Positions 7,834 through 16,699 of a stretch of DNA of 53,081 bases are shown in pieces. The notes below the pieces were generated by a model. The model was not told the DNA's origin, searched no databases, and saw only the letters and a list, made by a program, of their open reading frames with translations. How positions within the stretch are numbered: the first letter of the stretch is position 1; every line of letters starts with the position of its first letter. Source of the stretch: Streptomyces smyrnaeus (GTDB lineage: Bacteria; Actinomycetota; Actinomycetes; Streptomycetales; Streptomycetaceae); contig NZ_JAFFZM010000036.1 in the NCBI RefSeq assembly GCF_017676345.1, positions 1 through 53,081 on the forward strand, given 5' to 3'. A program made the position numbers and the translations under genes.

Positions 7834-8628
7834 TCAGGGCGACGGCCGGCGCTCGTCCAGCAGGCGTTGGAGGCCGTCCAGAAGGGCGCGGACGGCGAAG
7901 CGGGTGCTCTCGGCGGGATCGGCGGCGAAGGCGTCGTCGGGGAGGGCGGCCAGGCGGGCGAGGCCGCCCTCTTCCATGCCGCGCACGATGTAGGGCTCTT
8001 GGGTGCGCCAGAACTCCTCGTCGCTGACGCCCGATTGCTGGGCCGCCTGCTGGTACAGGACGACGGAGCGGGCGGCGCCCATGACGAGGTTGTCGAGCGC
8101 GATCAGGATGGTCATCTTCTCCTGGCCGGTGAAGGGGAGGTCCTCCAGCGCTCCCAGTGCGAAGTCGAGGTTGGCCATGGAGTTGGGGCCCAGGACCGGG
8201 CGGGCCTGGTTGACCTGGAGCAGCCAGGTGTGGGTGGTGTAGAGCTCCCACGACGCCTCGGTGATCAGTTCCAGCGTCTCGCGCCAGCTCTTGCCGCGCC
8301 ACTGCTCCAGGTCGCCCGGCGGCAGGGCGACCTGGTCGCACATCAGGGCGATGAGCTCGTCCTTGCCCGGTACGTAGCGGTACAGGGACATGGTGCCGAC
8401 ACCCAGTTCGGTGGCGACGCGGCGCATGGACAGGGCGGCCAGGCCCTCGCGGTCGGCGAGGTCGACGGCGGCGGCCACGATCTGCGCAAGGGTCAGCCCG
8501 GGTTTGGGTCCGCGCGCGGGGCGGTGCCGCCCGGTGCGGCCCCACAGCAGGTCGAGGCTGCGGACGAGGCGGGTGAGGCCTTCGCCGCCGTGGTCCGCCG
8601 GGTCCGTGCTCCGGTGCTTGGTCGTCAT
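7834..8628 (-). CDS. TetR/AcrR-family repressor of the adjacent ABC exporter
   Basis: The ATG at 8628 gives 264 residues. After a 45-residue basic leader, the DNA-binding domain reads LTLAQIVAAAVDLADREGLA and later MRRVATELGVGTMSLYRYVP, a typical TetR HTH. The C-terminal part resembles the TetR_C_1 ligand-binding domain found in TetR-class drug-efflux repressors. It is divergent from an ABC exporter operon, and a perfect 10-base inverted repeat lies between them at 8687-8709. This arrangement strongly suggests a drug- or metabolite-responsive repressor of the exporter. Upstream in-frame sequence beyond 8628 overlaps the operator and is not coding. Confidence 0.92.
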   Translation of the reverse strand: MTTKHRSTDPADHGGEGLTRLVRSLDLLWGRTGRHRPARGPKPGLTLAQIVAAAVDLADREGLAALSMRRVATELGVGTMSLYRYVPGKDELIALMCDQVALPPGDLEQWRGKSWRETLELITEASWELYTTHTWLLQVNQARPVLGPNSMANLDFALGALEDLPFTGQEKMTILIALDNLVMGAARSVVLYQQAAQQSGVSDEEFWRTQEPYIVRGMEEGGLARLAALPDDAFAADPAESTRFAVRALLDGLQRLLDERRPSP

Positions 8629-8653
8629 GGTCGGGCCATCGTAGGAAATCCCC

Positions 8654-8681
8654 TTGCAAACATCTGCGTAGGCTGTACGCT
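8654..8681 (+). promoter_or_regulatory. Predicted promoter of the ABC exporter operon
   Basis: TTGCAA (8654-8659) and TACGCT (8676-8681) are 16 bases apart, resembling sigma-70 -35 and -10 elements. The palindromic operator starts six bases after the -10 box, over the expected transcription start. Confidence 0.45.
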
Positions 8682-8686
8682 TTTCG

Positions 8687-8709
8687 ATCTGGGTACACCG
8701 TACCCAGAT
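8687..8709. promoter_or_regulatory. TetR operator, perfect inverted repeat
   Basis: ATCTGGGTAC and GTACCCAGAT are exact inverse complements around ACC, in the 96-base gap between the divergent TetR gene and the ABC exporter genes. Placement between the predicted -10 element and the start codon would block transcription when occupied. Confidence 0.8.
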
Positions 8710-8724
8710 TCGAGGAGGGGATGT

Positions 8725-9744
8725 ATGTTCGCACCACCACCGGACCAGTGCTCCGTCGTCGCCGAGGGGCTCCGCAAGACGTACGGCGACAAACACGCGC
8801 TCGACGGCCTCGATCTGGCCGTGCCGCGCGGCACCGTCTTCGGACTGCTGGGACCGAACGGGGCCGGCAAGACCACCGCCGTACGCGCCCTGTCCACCCT
8901 CGTCCGGCTCGACTCCGGCCGCGCCACCGTCGGCGGATACGACGTGCGCCGCGACCCGCGCGCCGTGCGCCGCAGGATCGGTCTCACCGGTCAGCACGCC
9001 GCCGTGGACGAGATCATCACGGCACGGCAGAACCTGGAGATGTTCGGCCGCCTCTTCCACCTCGGTGCGGCCCACGCCCGGCGCCGGGCGTCCGAACTGC
9101 TCGACCAGTTCGGGCTCAGCGAAGCGGCGGACAAGCAACCGCAGGGCTTCAGCGGCGGGATGCGCCGCCGTCTCGACCTGGCCTCCAGCATGATCCTCGC
9201 CCCGGAGGTGCTCTTCCTGGACGAGCCGACCACCGGGCTCGACCCGCGCGGGCGCAGCGAGGTGTGGGACGCGGTGCGCGGACTGACCCGGCAGGGCACC
9301 ACCGTCGTCCTGACGACCCACTACCTGGACGAGGCCGACAAGCTCTCCGACCGGATCGCCGTCATCGACCAGGGCCGCAACGTCACCGAGGACACCCCGG
9401 CCGGACTCAAGCGGGCCATCGGTGGCGACCGTATCGAGGTCGTCGCCGCCGAGGCCCGTGATCTGCCCGTCGTGACCGCCGCCGTCGCCCGCGTCGCGAT
9501 GCAAGGTGCCGAGCCGGAGACCGACGCCGCCGAACTGCGCGTCCACGCGCCCGTCTCGGCGGGGGTTCCCGCGCTCACCGAGGTGGCGCGCGGCCTCCAG
9601 GACGAGGGCGTGATGGTGGCCGACATCGGCCTGCGCCGCCCCACGCTGGACGAGGTCTTCCTCGCCCTCACCGGCAGTCGCACGCAGCCGCCCGCAGCCG
9701 CGCAGGACATGGACCGTACCCAGCACGCGGAGGTCACCGCATGA
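8725..9744 (+). CDS. ABC transporter ATP-binding protein (DrrA-like)
   Basis: 339 residues. Walker A GPNGAGKTT (about residue 46), signature FSGGMRRRLDLA, Walker B VLFLDEPTTGLD and switch His in TTHYLDEA are all intact. The C-terminal extension of about 90 residues with LRRPTLDEVFLALTG is typical of the daunorubicin-resistance ATPase subfamily. A strong Shine-Dalgarno, GAGGAGGGG, lies just before the ATG at 8725. The gene overlaps the permease gene by four bases (ATGA). With the permease it should form a 2+2 exporter, repressed by the divergent TetR protein. Confidence 0.95.
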   Translation: MFAPPPDQCSVVAEGLRKTYGDKHALDGLDLAVPRGTVFGLLGPNGAGKTTAVRALSTLVRLDSGRATVGGYDVRRDPRAVRRRIGLTGQHAAVDEIITARQNLEMFGRLFHLGAAHARRRASELLDQFGLSEAADKQPQGFSGGMRRRLDLASSMILAPEVLFLDEPTTGLDPRGRSEVWDAVRGLTRQGTTVVLTTHYLDEADKLSDRIAVIDQGRNVTEDTPAGLKRAIGGDRIEVVAAEARDLPVVTAAVARVAMQGAEPETDAAELRVHAPVSAGVPALTEVARGLQDEGVMVADIGLRRPTLDEVFLALTGSRTQPPAAAQDMDRTQHAEVTA

Positions 9745-10583
9745 ACGCCGTGGAGACCGTGCGGAGCGCGGACCCGGAGCAGCAGAACGCCGGGCAGCGG
9801 CTGTACTGGGCGGTGGCCGACTGCTGGACGATCGTCCGCCGCGACCTGACCCACCTGGTGAAGCAGCCGTCCATCATCGCCTGGCAGCTCGGCTTCCCCA
9901 TCGTGTCCGTGCTGCTGTTCGTCTATGTCTTCGGCAGCGCGATGGATGTCGGCGAGGGGGTGGATTACAAGGACTACGCCATGCCGGGGATGTTCGCCAT
10001 GACCATGGCGTTCGGCTTCATGAACACGGCGATGGCCGTCGTCGTGGACAAGGAGCGCGGTGTCACCGACCGCTTCCGCTCCATGCCGATGGCGCCCTCC
10101 GCCGTGGTGACCGGGCGCGGGGTCTCCGACGTACTGCACGCGGCGCTCGACCTGGCCGTGATGGCGGTGATCGCGCTGGTCATCGGCTGGCGTTCGGACG
10201 GCAGCCTGCTCAGTACGCTCTGGGCGTTCGCGCTGCTGCTCCTGCTGCGCTTCTCACTCATCTGGATCGGTGTGCTGCTCGGCCTGCTCGCCAAGAACCA
10301 GGAGTCGGCGGGCAACCTGTTCGCCGTCGCCTTCCCCTTCGGCATGGTCTCCAGCGTCTTCACCCCGCCCTCGGTGATGCCGGACTGGCTGGGCACGGTC
10401 GCCATGTGGAACCCCGTCTCGGCCACCGCGAACGCCATCCGCGAGCTGTACGGCAACCCGCTGCCCACCGGAGGCAGCTGGATCGAGGAGCACTCGGAGC
10501 TGATGGCGGTGGTGTGGCCGCTGGTGCTGACGGCCATCTTCCTGCCGCTGGCCGTACGCAAGTTCCAGAACCTCAGCAAGTGA
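9741..10583 (+). CDS. ABC-2 type transporter permease (DrrB-like)
   Basis: 280 residues with six predicted membrane segments. The ABC-2 pattern is visible in SIIAWQLGFPIVSVLLFVYV near the N terminus, the ERGVTDRFRSMPM coupling region, the central SLIWIGVLLGLLAKN and MWNPVSATANAIRELYGNP near the C terminus. The start overlaps the ATPase stop (ATGA), indicating translational coupling. It forms the membrane half of an exporter for a drug or lipid-like metabolite; substrate unknown. Confidence 0.95.
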   Translation: MNAVETVRSADPEQQNAGQRLYWAVADCWTIVRRDLTHLVKQPSIIAWQLGFPIVSVLLFVYVFGSAMDVGEGVDYKDYAMPGMFAMTMAFGFMNTAMAVVVDKERGVTDRFRSMPMAPSAVVTGRGVSDVLHAALDLAVMAVIALVIGWRSDGSLLSTLWAFALLLLLRFSLIWIGVLLGLLAKNQESAGNLFAVAFPFGMVSSVFTPPSVMPDWLGTVAMWNPVSATANAIRELYGNPLPTGGSWIEEHSELMAVVWPLVLTAIFLPLAVRKFQNLSK

Positions 10584-10595
10584 CGGCTGCGCCGC

Positions 10596-10988
10596 TCATT
10601 CGCCGACCAACCGCAGCTCGTAGTGGACCGGCCGGTCGAACATCAACCGGTAGCCGAGCGGCACCAGGAAGCCCTGGGTCAGCGGGTGTCTGCGGGCCAG
10701 TCGCGCGGCGGCGTGCCGCGCCTCGCGGTCCCGCAGCTCCCGCACCCGCGCCTTCATCGGCGCCCCGTTCGGGGTGCCGGTGAGGGTGGCGGCCGAGAGT
10801 TCCACTTCCGGGTAGCGCTCGATGTGCTCCCGCTGCCTGGCGCGCGCATGGGTGCGTACGTACGCGCGGTCGCCCTCCACGGCGATCCGGGCGCCGTGCC
10901 CCACGGGAGTGCCTTCCCGCTCGTACGTCGTCAGCCGCACTCGGCGCTCCCGCGCGAACAGCTGCAAGCCAGTGGTGGGGGTGCTCAT
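10596..10988 (-). CDS. PPOX-class F420-dependent oxidoreductase family protein
   Basis: The ATG at 10988 gives 130 residues. The split beta-barrel of the pyridoxamine-phosphate-oxidase-like fold is suggested by RRVRLTTYEREGTPVGHGAR, VYRTHA-like (here AYVRTHARA) and the ELSAATLTGTPNG strand. Proteins with this pattern in actinomycetes belong to the family that uses deazaflavin F420. The C terminus MFDRPVHYELRL is also typical. It is convergent with the ABC permease. Substrate unknown. Confidence 0.82.
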   Translation of the reverse strand: MSTPTTGLQLFARERRVRLTTYEREGTPVGHGARIAVEGDRAYVRTHARARQREHIERYPEVELSAATLTGTPNGAPMKARVRELRDREARHAAARLARRHPLTQGFLVPLGYRLMFDRPVHYELRLVGE

Positions 10989-11155
10989 ACGAGTGCCCGT
11001 ACCCGGCTGGGCGGGACCGGATGCTACCCCGCATGGGGGGCTGCGCTTGCCCACCCTGCTCCCCCAGCCTCCGGCCGGGAGGTGCCCCCAAAGCCACAAC
11101 GCGCCCGCAGCCTGCGGACGGCGGACCGGGGCACCCCCTCCCCAGCGTCAAGGCC

Positions 11156-12274
11156 TCACAGGCGCTCGATCACCCAGTCGATGCAACCCGTCAGCGCCTC
11201 GACGTCCGCCGGCTCGACGGCCGGGAACATGGCGACCCGCAACTGATTGCGCCCCAGCTTCCGATAGGGCTCGGTGTCCACGACACCGTTGGCCCGCAGC
11301 ACCTTGGCCACGGCGGCGGCGTCCACCTCGTCGGCGAAGTCGATGGTGCCCACCACCTGCGAGCGCTGCGCCGGGTCGGCGACGAACGGCGACGCGTAGG
11401 ACGCCTTCTCCGCCCAGCCGTAAAGCCTCCCGGAGGAGTCCGCGGTCCGGGAGACGGCCCACTCCAGCCCGCCCTGCCCGTTGATCCACTCCAGCTGGTC
11501 GTTGAGCAGGAAGAGCGTGGCCAGCGCCGGGGTGTTGTACGTCTGGTTCTTGCGCGAATTGTCGATCGCCGTCTGCAGGTCGAAGAAGGCCGGGACGTGG
11601 CGGTCCGAGGCGGCGATGCGCTCCGCGCGCTCGACGGCGGCGGGGGAGAAGACCGCGATCCACAGCCCGCCGTCGGCGGCGAACGACTTCTGCGGGGCGA
11701 AGTAGTAGACGTCCGTCTCGGTGATGTCGACCGGCAGCCCGCCGGCGCCCGAGGTGGCGTCCACCAGGACGAGTGCGCCGTCGTCGGAGCCCGGCACGCG
11801 CCGCAGCGGCATGGCGACACCGGTCGAGGTCTCGTTGTGGGTCAGCGCGTAGACGTCGATGCCCTGCTCGCCGCGCGCCTCGGGGTGGGTGCCCGGGTCG
11901 CTCTTGATGATGCTGGGGTCGCCGAGCCACGGCGCCTGCCCCGCTGCCTTGGCGAACTTGGAGGAGAACTCGCCGAAGGACAGATGCTGGGACCTGCTCT
12001 CGATCAGGCCGTGGGTCGCCACGTCCCAGAACGCGGTGGAGCCGCCGTTGCCGAGTACGACCTCGTACCCCTCGGGCAGCGAGAAGAGGCTCCGTACGCC
12101 CTCGCGCACCTTTCCGACCAGGTTTTTGACGGGCGCCTGCCGGTGGGAGGTGCCCATGAGAGAGGTACCGGTCGCAGCCAGGGCGCTGAGCGCCTCCGGA
12201 CGCACCTTGCTGGGGCCCGAGCCGAAGCGACCGTCGGCGGGCTTGAGGTCAGCGGGAATCTGGAGATCAGCCAC
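11156..12274 (-). CDS. serC: Phosphoserine aminotransferase
   Basis: 372 residues, full length. The protein carries the SerC features of the actinobacterial type: RFGSGPSKVRP at the N terminus, GNGGSTAFWD for phosphate binding and FAPQKSFAADGG with the PLP-binding lysine. It converts 3-phosphohydroxypyruvate and glutamate to phosphoserine in serine biosynthesis. The start appears to be GTG at 12274 with only a weak Shine-Dalgarno. It is divergent from the MmcQ/YjbR gene over a 103-base gap. Confidence 0.96.
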   Translation of the reverse strand: MADLQIPADLKPADGRFGSGPSKVRPEALSALAATGTSLMGTSHRQAPVKNLVGKVREGVRSLFSLPEGYEVVLGNGGSTAFWDVATHGLIESRSQHLSFGEFSSKFAKAAGQAPWLGDPSIIKSDPGTHPEARGEQGIDVYALTHNETSTGVAMPLRRVPGSDDGALVLVDATSGAGGLPVDITETDVYYFAPQKSFAADGGLWIAVFSPAAVERAERIAASDRHVPAFFDLQTAIDNSRKNQTYNTPALATLFLLNDQLEWINGQGGLEWAVSRTADSSGRLYGWAEKASYASPFVADPAQRSQVVGTIDFADEVDAAAVAKVLRANGVVDTEPYRKLGRNQLRVAMFPAVEPADVEALTGCIDWVIERL

Positions 12275-12377
12275 GGGGTCAGCCTAGTGCCGCCGTCCAG
12301 AGCGCCCCCGGAGCCGTCCAGCGCCTGAGACGAACGGTGGACACGCGGCTGTCGGTCCCGGTCCATAAGCTGGCCGT

Positions 12378-12773
12378 ATGACAGCAGGTCACAGACGCGG
12401 TCACGGGCCCGGTCACCGTCCCGGCCCGGATGACGTACGGCGCCTCGCGCTCGCCCTCCCCGAGACCAAGGAGGTGGAGGCGTGGGCCATGCCCACCTTC
12501 CGGGTCGCGGGAAAGATGTTCCTCACCATGCCGGACGACCAGTCCTCGTTCGCGGTGCGCTGCCCGCGCCTGGAACGCGGAGAGCTGATCGCCGCCGAAC
12601 CGGAGAAATTCTGGGTGCCGCCGCACGAGGCGGGCTCCAACTGGGTGCGGGCGCGGCTGGCGGCGCTGGAGGACATGACGGAGCTGCGGGACATCGTCGT
12701 CGACAGCTGGCAGCAGGCCGCGCCACCCCGGCTGCTGGAGACGTTCGCGGCGCCCGATCCGTACGCGGAGTGA
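12378..12773 (+). CDS. MmcQ/YjbR family protein
   Basis: 131 residues. The sequence LALPETKEVEAWAMPTFRVAGKMF fragments (LALPETKE, PTFRVAGKMF) and FAVRCP match the MmcQ/YjbR family, a small alpha/beta fold related to DNA-binding CyaY-like proteins. WVPPHEAGSNWVRARL in the C-terminal half is also typical. A hypothetical binding function is all that can be said. The ATG at 12378 has little leader sequence, so the mRNA may be nearly leaderless. Confidence 0.84.
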   Translation: MTAGHRRGHGPGHRPGPDDVRRLALALPETKEVEAWAMPTFRVAGKMFLTMPDDQSSFAVRCPRLERGELIAAEPEKFWVPPHEAGSNWVRARLAALEDMTELRDIVVDSWQQAAPPRLLETFAAPDPYAE

Positions 12774-12963
12774 TCCGGGAGCGAAGGGCGCGGCAGCCGG
12801 CTGTTCAATGGCCGGGGTGGACAGCTCGGTGGGCCGTTGAGTCCAGATCGGCGGGCTGACAAAAAACCGTCTATCCGCAGGTAGGGCGCTTACGGATGGC
12901 CGATCGGCAGCGTGACGCGGACCACAGACACGAAAGATCTCGCAAGGGCAGCGGACGGCCCGG

Positions 12964-15846
12964 GTGAGCGTGCACCCTGTGCGCATGGGAGACGCACGTA
13001 GGGCAGACGCACGGGAGCTTCAGCGGGCACTGCGGGCCGCCGTGCCCGGTGGCGAGGTGGAGTTCGGGGCCCAGGACAGAGCGCTGATGACGATGGACGC
13101 CTCCAACTACCGGCGGGTTCCGCTGGGCGTGGTGGCGCCGAAGGACGACGACGATGTGGCGGCCGTGCTGGCCGTCTGCCGCGAGCGGGGTGTCCCCGTG
13201 GTGGCGCGGGGGGCCGGGACCTCCATCGCGGGACAGGCCACCGGGCTCGGTGTCGTCCTGGACTTCACCCGGCACCAGCGCACCATCGAGTATCTGGACC
13301 CGGACAGCCGTACCGCGGTCGTACGTCCCGGCGTCATCCTGGACGATCTGCGCAACGCCGCCGGTGCCTTCGGGCTCACGTTCGGGCCCGACCCCTCCAC
13401 CCACGCCCGCTGCACCCTCGGCGGGATGATCGGCAACAACTCCTGCGGTTCCCACTCGGTCGCCTGGGGCACCACCGCCGACAATGTGCACGAGCTGGAG
13501 GTCCTCACCTACGGCGGCGAACGGGCGCGCCTGGCACGGGGCGGCTCCGGGGTGCCCGAGCGGCTGCGCAGCGGCGTCTCCTCCCTCGTCCAGGGCGAAC
13601 TGGCCCGGCTGCGCACGGGGTTCCCCGAGCTGCCCCGGCGGATCTCCGGATACGCGCTGGATGAGCTTCTTCCCGAGAAGGGCGAGGACTGGGCGCGCGC
13701 CTTCACCGGCAGCGAGGGCACCCTGGGCGTGCTGACCCGTGCCACCGTCAAGCTGGTGCCCACCCCGGTCGCCCGGGTGCTGGCCGTACTCGGCTACGCG
13801 GACGAGTCCACGGCGGCCGAGGCGGCGGCGGGGCTGCTCCAGTACCGTCCGCTCACCGTCGAGGGCATGGCCAACGACCTGGTGGGCGATGCCGCACGCG
13901 CCTCCCTCCCCAAGGGCGGCGCCTGGCTGTTCGTGGAGGTCGGCGGCGACGACCCGGCGCAGGCCAGGGCCAACGCCGAACAGCTGTGCCGCGCGGCCCG
14001 CGAGGGCACCACCGACCATGCGCTGGTCACCGAACCGGCCGGGCAGCGCGCCCTGTGGCGGGTCCGCGAGGACGCCTCCGGCACGGCCACCCGCATGCCC
14101 GACGGCGCGGAGGCGTGGCCCGGCTGGGAGGACTGCGCCGTGCCACCGGCCCGGCTCGGCGCCTATCTGCGCGACTTCCGCAAGCTGCTGCGCGAGTACG
14201 GGCTGCGCGGGCTCCCGTACGGGCACTTCGGGGACGGCTGCATCCACGTACGGATCGACTTCGACCTGCTGGGCGAGGCGGGCATCGCCAAGTTCCGGGA
14301 CTTCTCCACGGCGCTGGCCGATGTCGTCGTCGCCCACGGCGGCTCCCTCTCCGGCGAGCACGGCGACGGGCTGGCCCGCGCCGAGCTGCTGACCCGGATG
14401 TACGGCGAGGAGATGGTCGGTCTCTTCGGCCGGTTCAAGGATCTGTGGGACCCGGCCGACGGCCTCAACCCCGGCGTCCTTGTGCGGCCCGATCCGCTGG
14501 ACGCCAACCTGCGCTTCGCGCCGCTGCCGCGCAAGCCGGTCGACGTGGAGTTCGGCTACCCGCACGACGGGGGCGACTTCTCCGCCGCCGTACGCCGCTG
14601 TGTGGGCGTCGCCAAGTGCCGCAACGAGACGGCCGGGGCGAGCGTCATGTGCCCGTCCTTCCGCGCCACCGGCGAGGAGAAGCACTCCACACGCGGACGC
14701 GCCCGGCTGCTGCACGAGATGCTCGCCGGCGAGGTCGTCACCGACGGCTGGCAGTCCGAGGAGGTGCACGACGCGCTCGATCTGTGCCTGTCGTGCAAGG
14801 GCTGCCGCAGCGACTGCCCGGTCGGGGTGGACATGGCCACCTACAAGGCCGAGTTCATGCACCACTACTACGAGGGGGACGCCGAGAGCGGCACTCCGGG
14901 CAAGCGCCGCCCGATGGCGCACTACTCGATGGGCTGGCTGCCGCGCTGGCTGCGGCTGGCGGCCGCCACCCGTACGGTGCCGCTGCTGAACGCGGGTGCC
15001 AAGGTGCCCCCGCTCGCGGCGCTCGCCAAGCGGCTGGGCGGGCTGGCCCCCGAGCGGGACATCCCGGCGCTGCCCCGCACCCCCTTCACCCACTGGTGGC
15101 GCAAGCAGCCCGGCCGCGCCTCCGCCACCGGCAAGCCGGTCGTCCTGTGGCCGGACACCTTCACCAACTACCTCTCTCCCGAAGCCGGGTCGGCGGCGGT
15201 GCGGGTCTTCCAGGATGCGGGGCTGAAGCCGGTCGTACCGCCGAAGCAGGTGTGCTGCGGCCTCACCTACGTCTCCACGGGCCAGCTCGACCGGGCCCGT
15301 ACGGTGATGCGGCGCACGCTCGATGTGATGGAACCGGCCCTGGACGCGGGCCTGCCCGTCTCCGTCCTGGAGCCCCCGTGCGCCGCCGCGCTCCAGACGG
15401 ACGTTCCCGAACTGCTGAGCGACGACCCGCGCGCGAAGCGGCTCGCCCAGGCCGTCCGCACCTTCGCGCAGACCTTGGAGGAGCATGCCCCCGACTGGGA
15501 GCCGCCCCGCATCGACCGCCCGGTCGCCGGCCAGACCCACTGCCACCAGCACGCCGTCATCGGGGACGCCGCCGAGCGCCGGCTGCGCGAGCGCGCCGGA
15601 CTCACCGGAGACCTCAGCGGCGGCTGCTGCGGGCTGGCCGGCAACTTCGGCTTCGAGAAGGGCCACTACGAGGTCTCCGCCGCCTGCGCCGAGGACCAGC
15701 TGCTGCCGGCCCTGCGGGAGGCGGAGCCGGGCACCGAGCTGCTGGCCGACGGCTACTCGTGCCGTACCCAGATGGATCAGCTGGGCGGCTACCAGAGCCG
15801 GCATCTGGCGGAGGTGCTGGCGGAGGGCCTGGACCCGCGCAAGTGA
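12964..15846 (+). CDS. FAD-linked oxidase / Fe-S 2-hydroxyacid dehydrogenase fusion
   Basis: 960 residues, cytosolic or membrane-associated. Order of domains: FAD_binding_4 (about 40-180, with ARGAGTSIAGQATG), FAD-oxidase C domain (about 200-520, with HFGDGCIHVRIDFD), a ferredoxin-like region with LCLSCKGCRSDCPVG, then two CCG-type modules (CCGLTYVSTGQLD and GGCCGLAGNFGFEKG). This is the GlcD-GlcF-type fusion of D-lactate or D-2-hydroxyglutarate dehydrogenases, which pass electrons from a 2-hydroxyacid through FAD and Fe-S centres to the respiratory chain. GTG at 12964 or ATG at 12985 may be the start; neither has a strong Shine-Dalgarno. Confidence 0.93.
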   Translation: MSVHPVRMGDARRADARELQRALRAAVPGGEVEFGAQDRALMTMDASNYRRVPLGVVAPKDDDDVAAVLAVCRERGVPVVARGAGTSIAGQATGLGVVLDFTRHQRTIEYLDPDSRTAVVRPGVILDDLRNAAGAFGLTFGPDPSTHARCTLGGMIGNNSCGSHSVAWGTTADNVHELEVLTYGGERARLARGGSGVPERLRSGVSSLVQGELARLRTGFPELPRRISGYALDELLPEKGEDWARAFTGSEGTLGVLTRATVKLVPTPVARVLAVLGYADESTAAEAAAGLLQYRPLTVEGMANDLVGDAARASLPKGGAWLFVEVGGDDPAQARANAEQLCRAAREGTTDHALVTEPAGQRALWRVREDASGTATRMPDGAEAWPGWEDCAVPPARLGAYLRDFRKLLREYGLRGLPYGHFGDGCIHVRIDFDLLGEAGIAKFRDFSTALADVVVAHGGSLSGEHGDGLARAELLTRMYGEEMVGLFGRFKDLWDPADGLNPGVLVRPDPLDANLRFAPLPRKPVDVEFGYPHDGGDFSAAVRRCVGVAKCRNETAGASVMCPSFRATGEEKHSTRGRARLLHEMLAGEVVTDGWQSEEVHDALDLCLSCKGCRSDCPVGVDMATYKAEFMHHYYEGDAESGTPGKRRPMAHYSMGWLPRWLRLAAATRTVPLLNAGAKVPPLAALAKRLGGLAPERDIPALPRTPFTHWWRKQPGRASATGKPVVLWPDTFTNYLSPEAGSAAVRVFQDAGLKPVVPPKQVCCGLTYVSTGQLDRARTVMRRTLDVMEPALDAGLPVSVLEPPCAAALQTDVPELLSDDPRAKRLAQAVRTFAQTLEEHAPDWEPPRIDRPVAGQTHCHQHAVIGDAAERRLRERAGLTGDLSGGCCGLAGNFGFEKGHYEVSAACAEDQLLPALREAEPGTELLADGYSCRTQMDQLGGYQSRHLAEVLAEGLDPRK

Positions 15847-15917
15847 GGGCCCCGGCGGGCCGGGCGGCAGGTGCGGCAGGCGCACCCGTGCCTCCCGGTC
15901 CCGCCGGACCCCGCGCG

Positions 15918-16583
15918 CTACACGTTCAGTACGAAGTCGAAGGAGCCGGCCTGTCCGCCTCCTTCCGGCCGTACGTTCATCAGCAGCCGCGCGTCGAAGA
16001 TCGGGTCGGTCCGGTTGCGCGGCTCACCCGGGAAGTACAGCTGGGTGGTGAGCACGCGGCTGTAGGGCGCCTGCACCTTGACGTGCAGGTGCCGGGTGCG
16101 GCCCGGGTACAGCCCCGGCCGCAGGGTGGCCAGCCGGAAGGCGCCCTGCGCGTCGGTGTACTGGTGGCCGCGGAACCGGTACCCCGCGTTGTCGTAGGCG
16201 CCGTTGGGGTCGGCCTGCCACCAGTCCAGCAGTACATGCGCCAGCGGTGTGCAGTCCCGTCCGAAGACGAATCCGCTGACGGCCAGCGGCGTTCCCCAGG
16301 TGCCGGGCGGCACGATGGAGTCGCGTTCGGGCGAGTTGGGCTTGAAGTAGGGCCCCTCGGTCTGCGGAGGTGTCGGGTCGTCGCCGTCGTCGCAGGAGGG
16401 CGTCAACGCCGGCCGCTCCCCGCTTCCGCGCCGGTCGCGGGCGAGCGCCGGGGCCGCGCCGCTCGCACCGGTGCCCAGCAGGACCGCGGCGGGTCCAGCG
16501 GCCATCGCGGCGCGCAGCACGCTCTTGCGGCTCGGGCCCTGGCGCCGCCGGGCGGTGGGCTGTTCGTCGTCCGTTGCAGCCAT
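15918..16583 (-). CDS. Exported intradiol ring-cleavage dioxygenase
   Basis: 221 residues. The N terminus has GPSRKSVLRAAMAAGPAAV, a Tat-like signal with RK in place of the twin Arg, followed by an Ala-rich hydrophobic stretch and an ALA cleavage region. The catalytic domain has the ferric-iron ligands of intradiol dioxygenases: Tyr in TEGPYF, Tyr in AGYRFRGHQYTD, and the two His in RTRHLHVKV. It should split catechol-type rings between the hydroxyls, outside the cell or at the membrane. The AraC-type gene 116 bases upstream on the same strand may regulate it. Confidence 0.9.
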   Translation of the reverse strand: MAATDDEQPTARRRQGPSRKSVLRAAMAAGPAAVLLGTGASGAAPALARDRRGSGERPALTPSCDDGDDPTPPQTEGPYFKPNSPERDSIVPPGTWGTPLAVSGFVFGRDCTPLAHVLLDWWQADPNGAYDNAGYRFRGHQYTDAQGAFRLATLRPGLYPGRTRHLHVKVQAPYSRVLTTQLYFPGEPRNRTDPIFDARLLMNVRPEGGGQAGSFDFVLNV

Positions 16584-16699
16584 CTGTCTGTGCCTCGCTC
16601 TCCAAAGGTGGGGGAAGTGCGGGGACGGACGCGTCCGGCCCTGGTCGGCCGAGTGGGGATGACGCTACGGGCCGGACGAGGGGGCGTCGATGGACGGAT

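Noticed and set aside
7702..8724. N-terminal extension of the ABC ATPase frame back to 7702
   Set aside because: It runs across the TetR gene and the operator. The ATG at 8725 has a strong Shine-Dalgarno and gives the normal family length.
12871..15885. Minus-strand frame of 1004 codons opposite the FAD/Fe-S dehydrogenase
   Set aside because: It is a shadow of the plus-strand gene caused by third-position GC; the translation is Gly/Ala/Val-rich low complexity with no motif, while the plus strand has intact catalytic motifs throughout.
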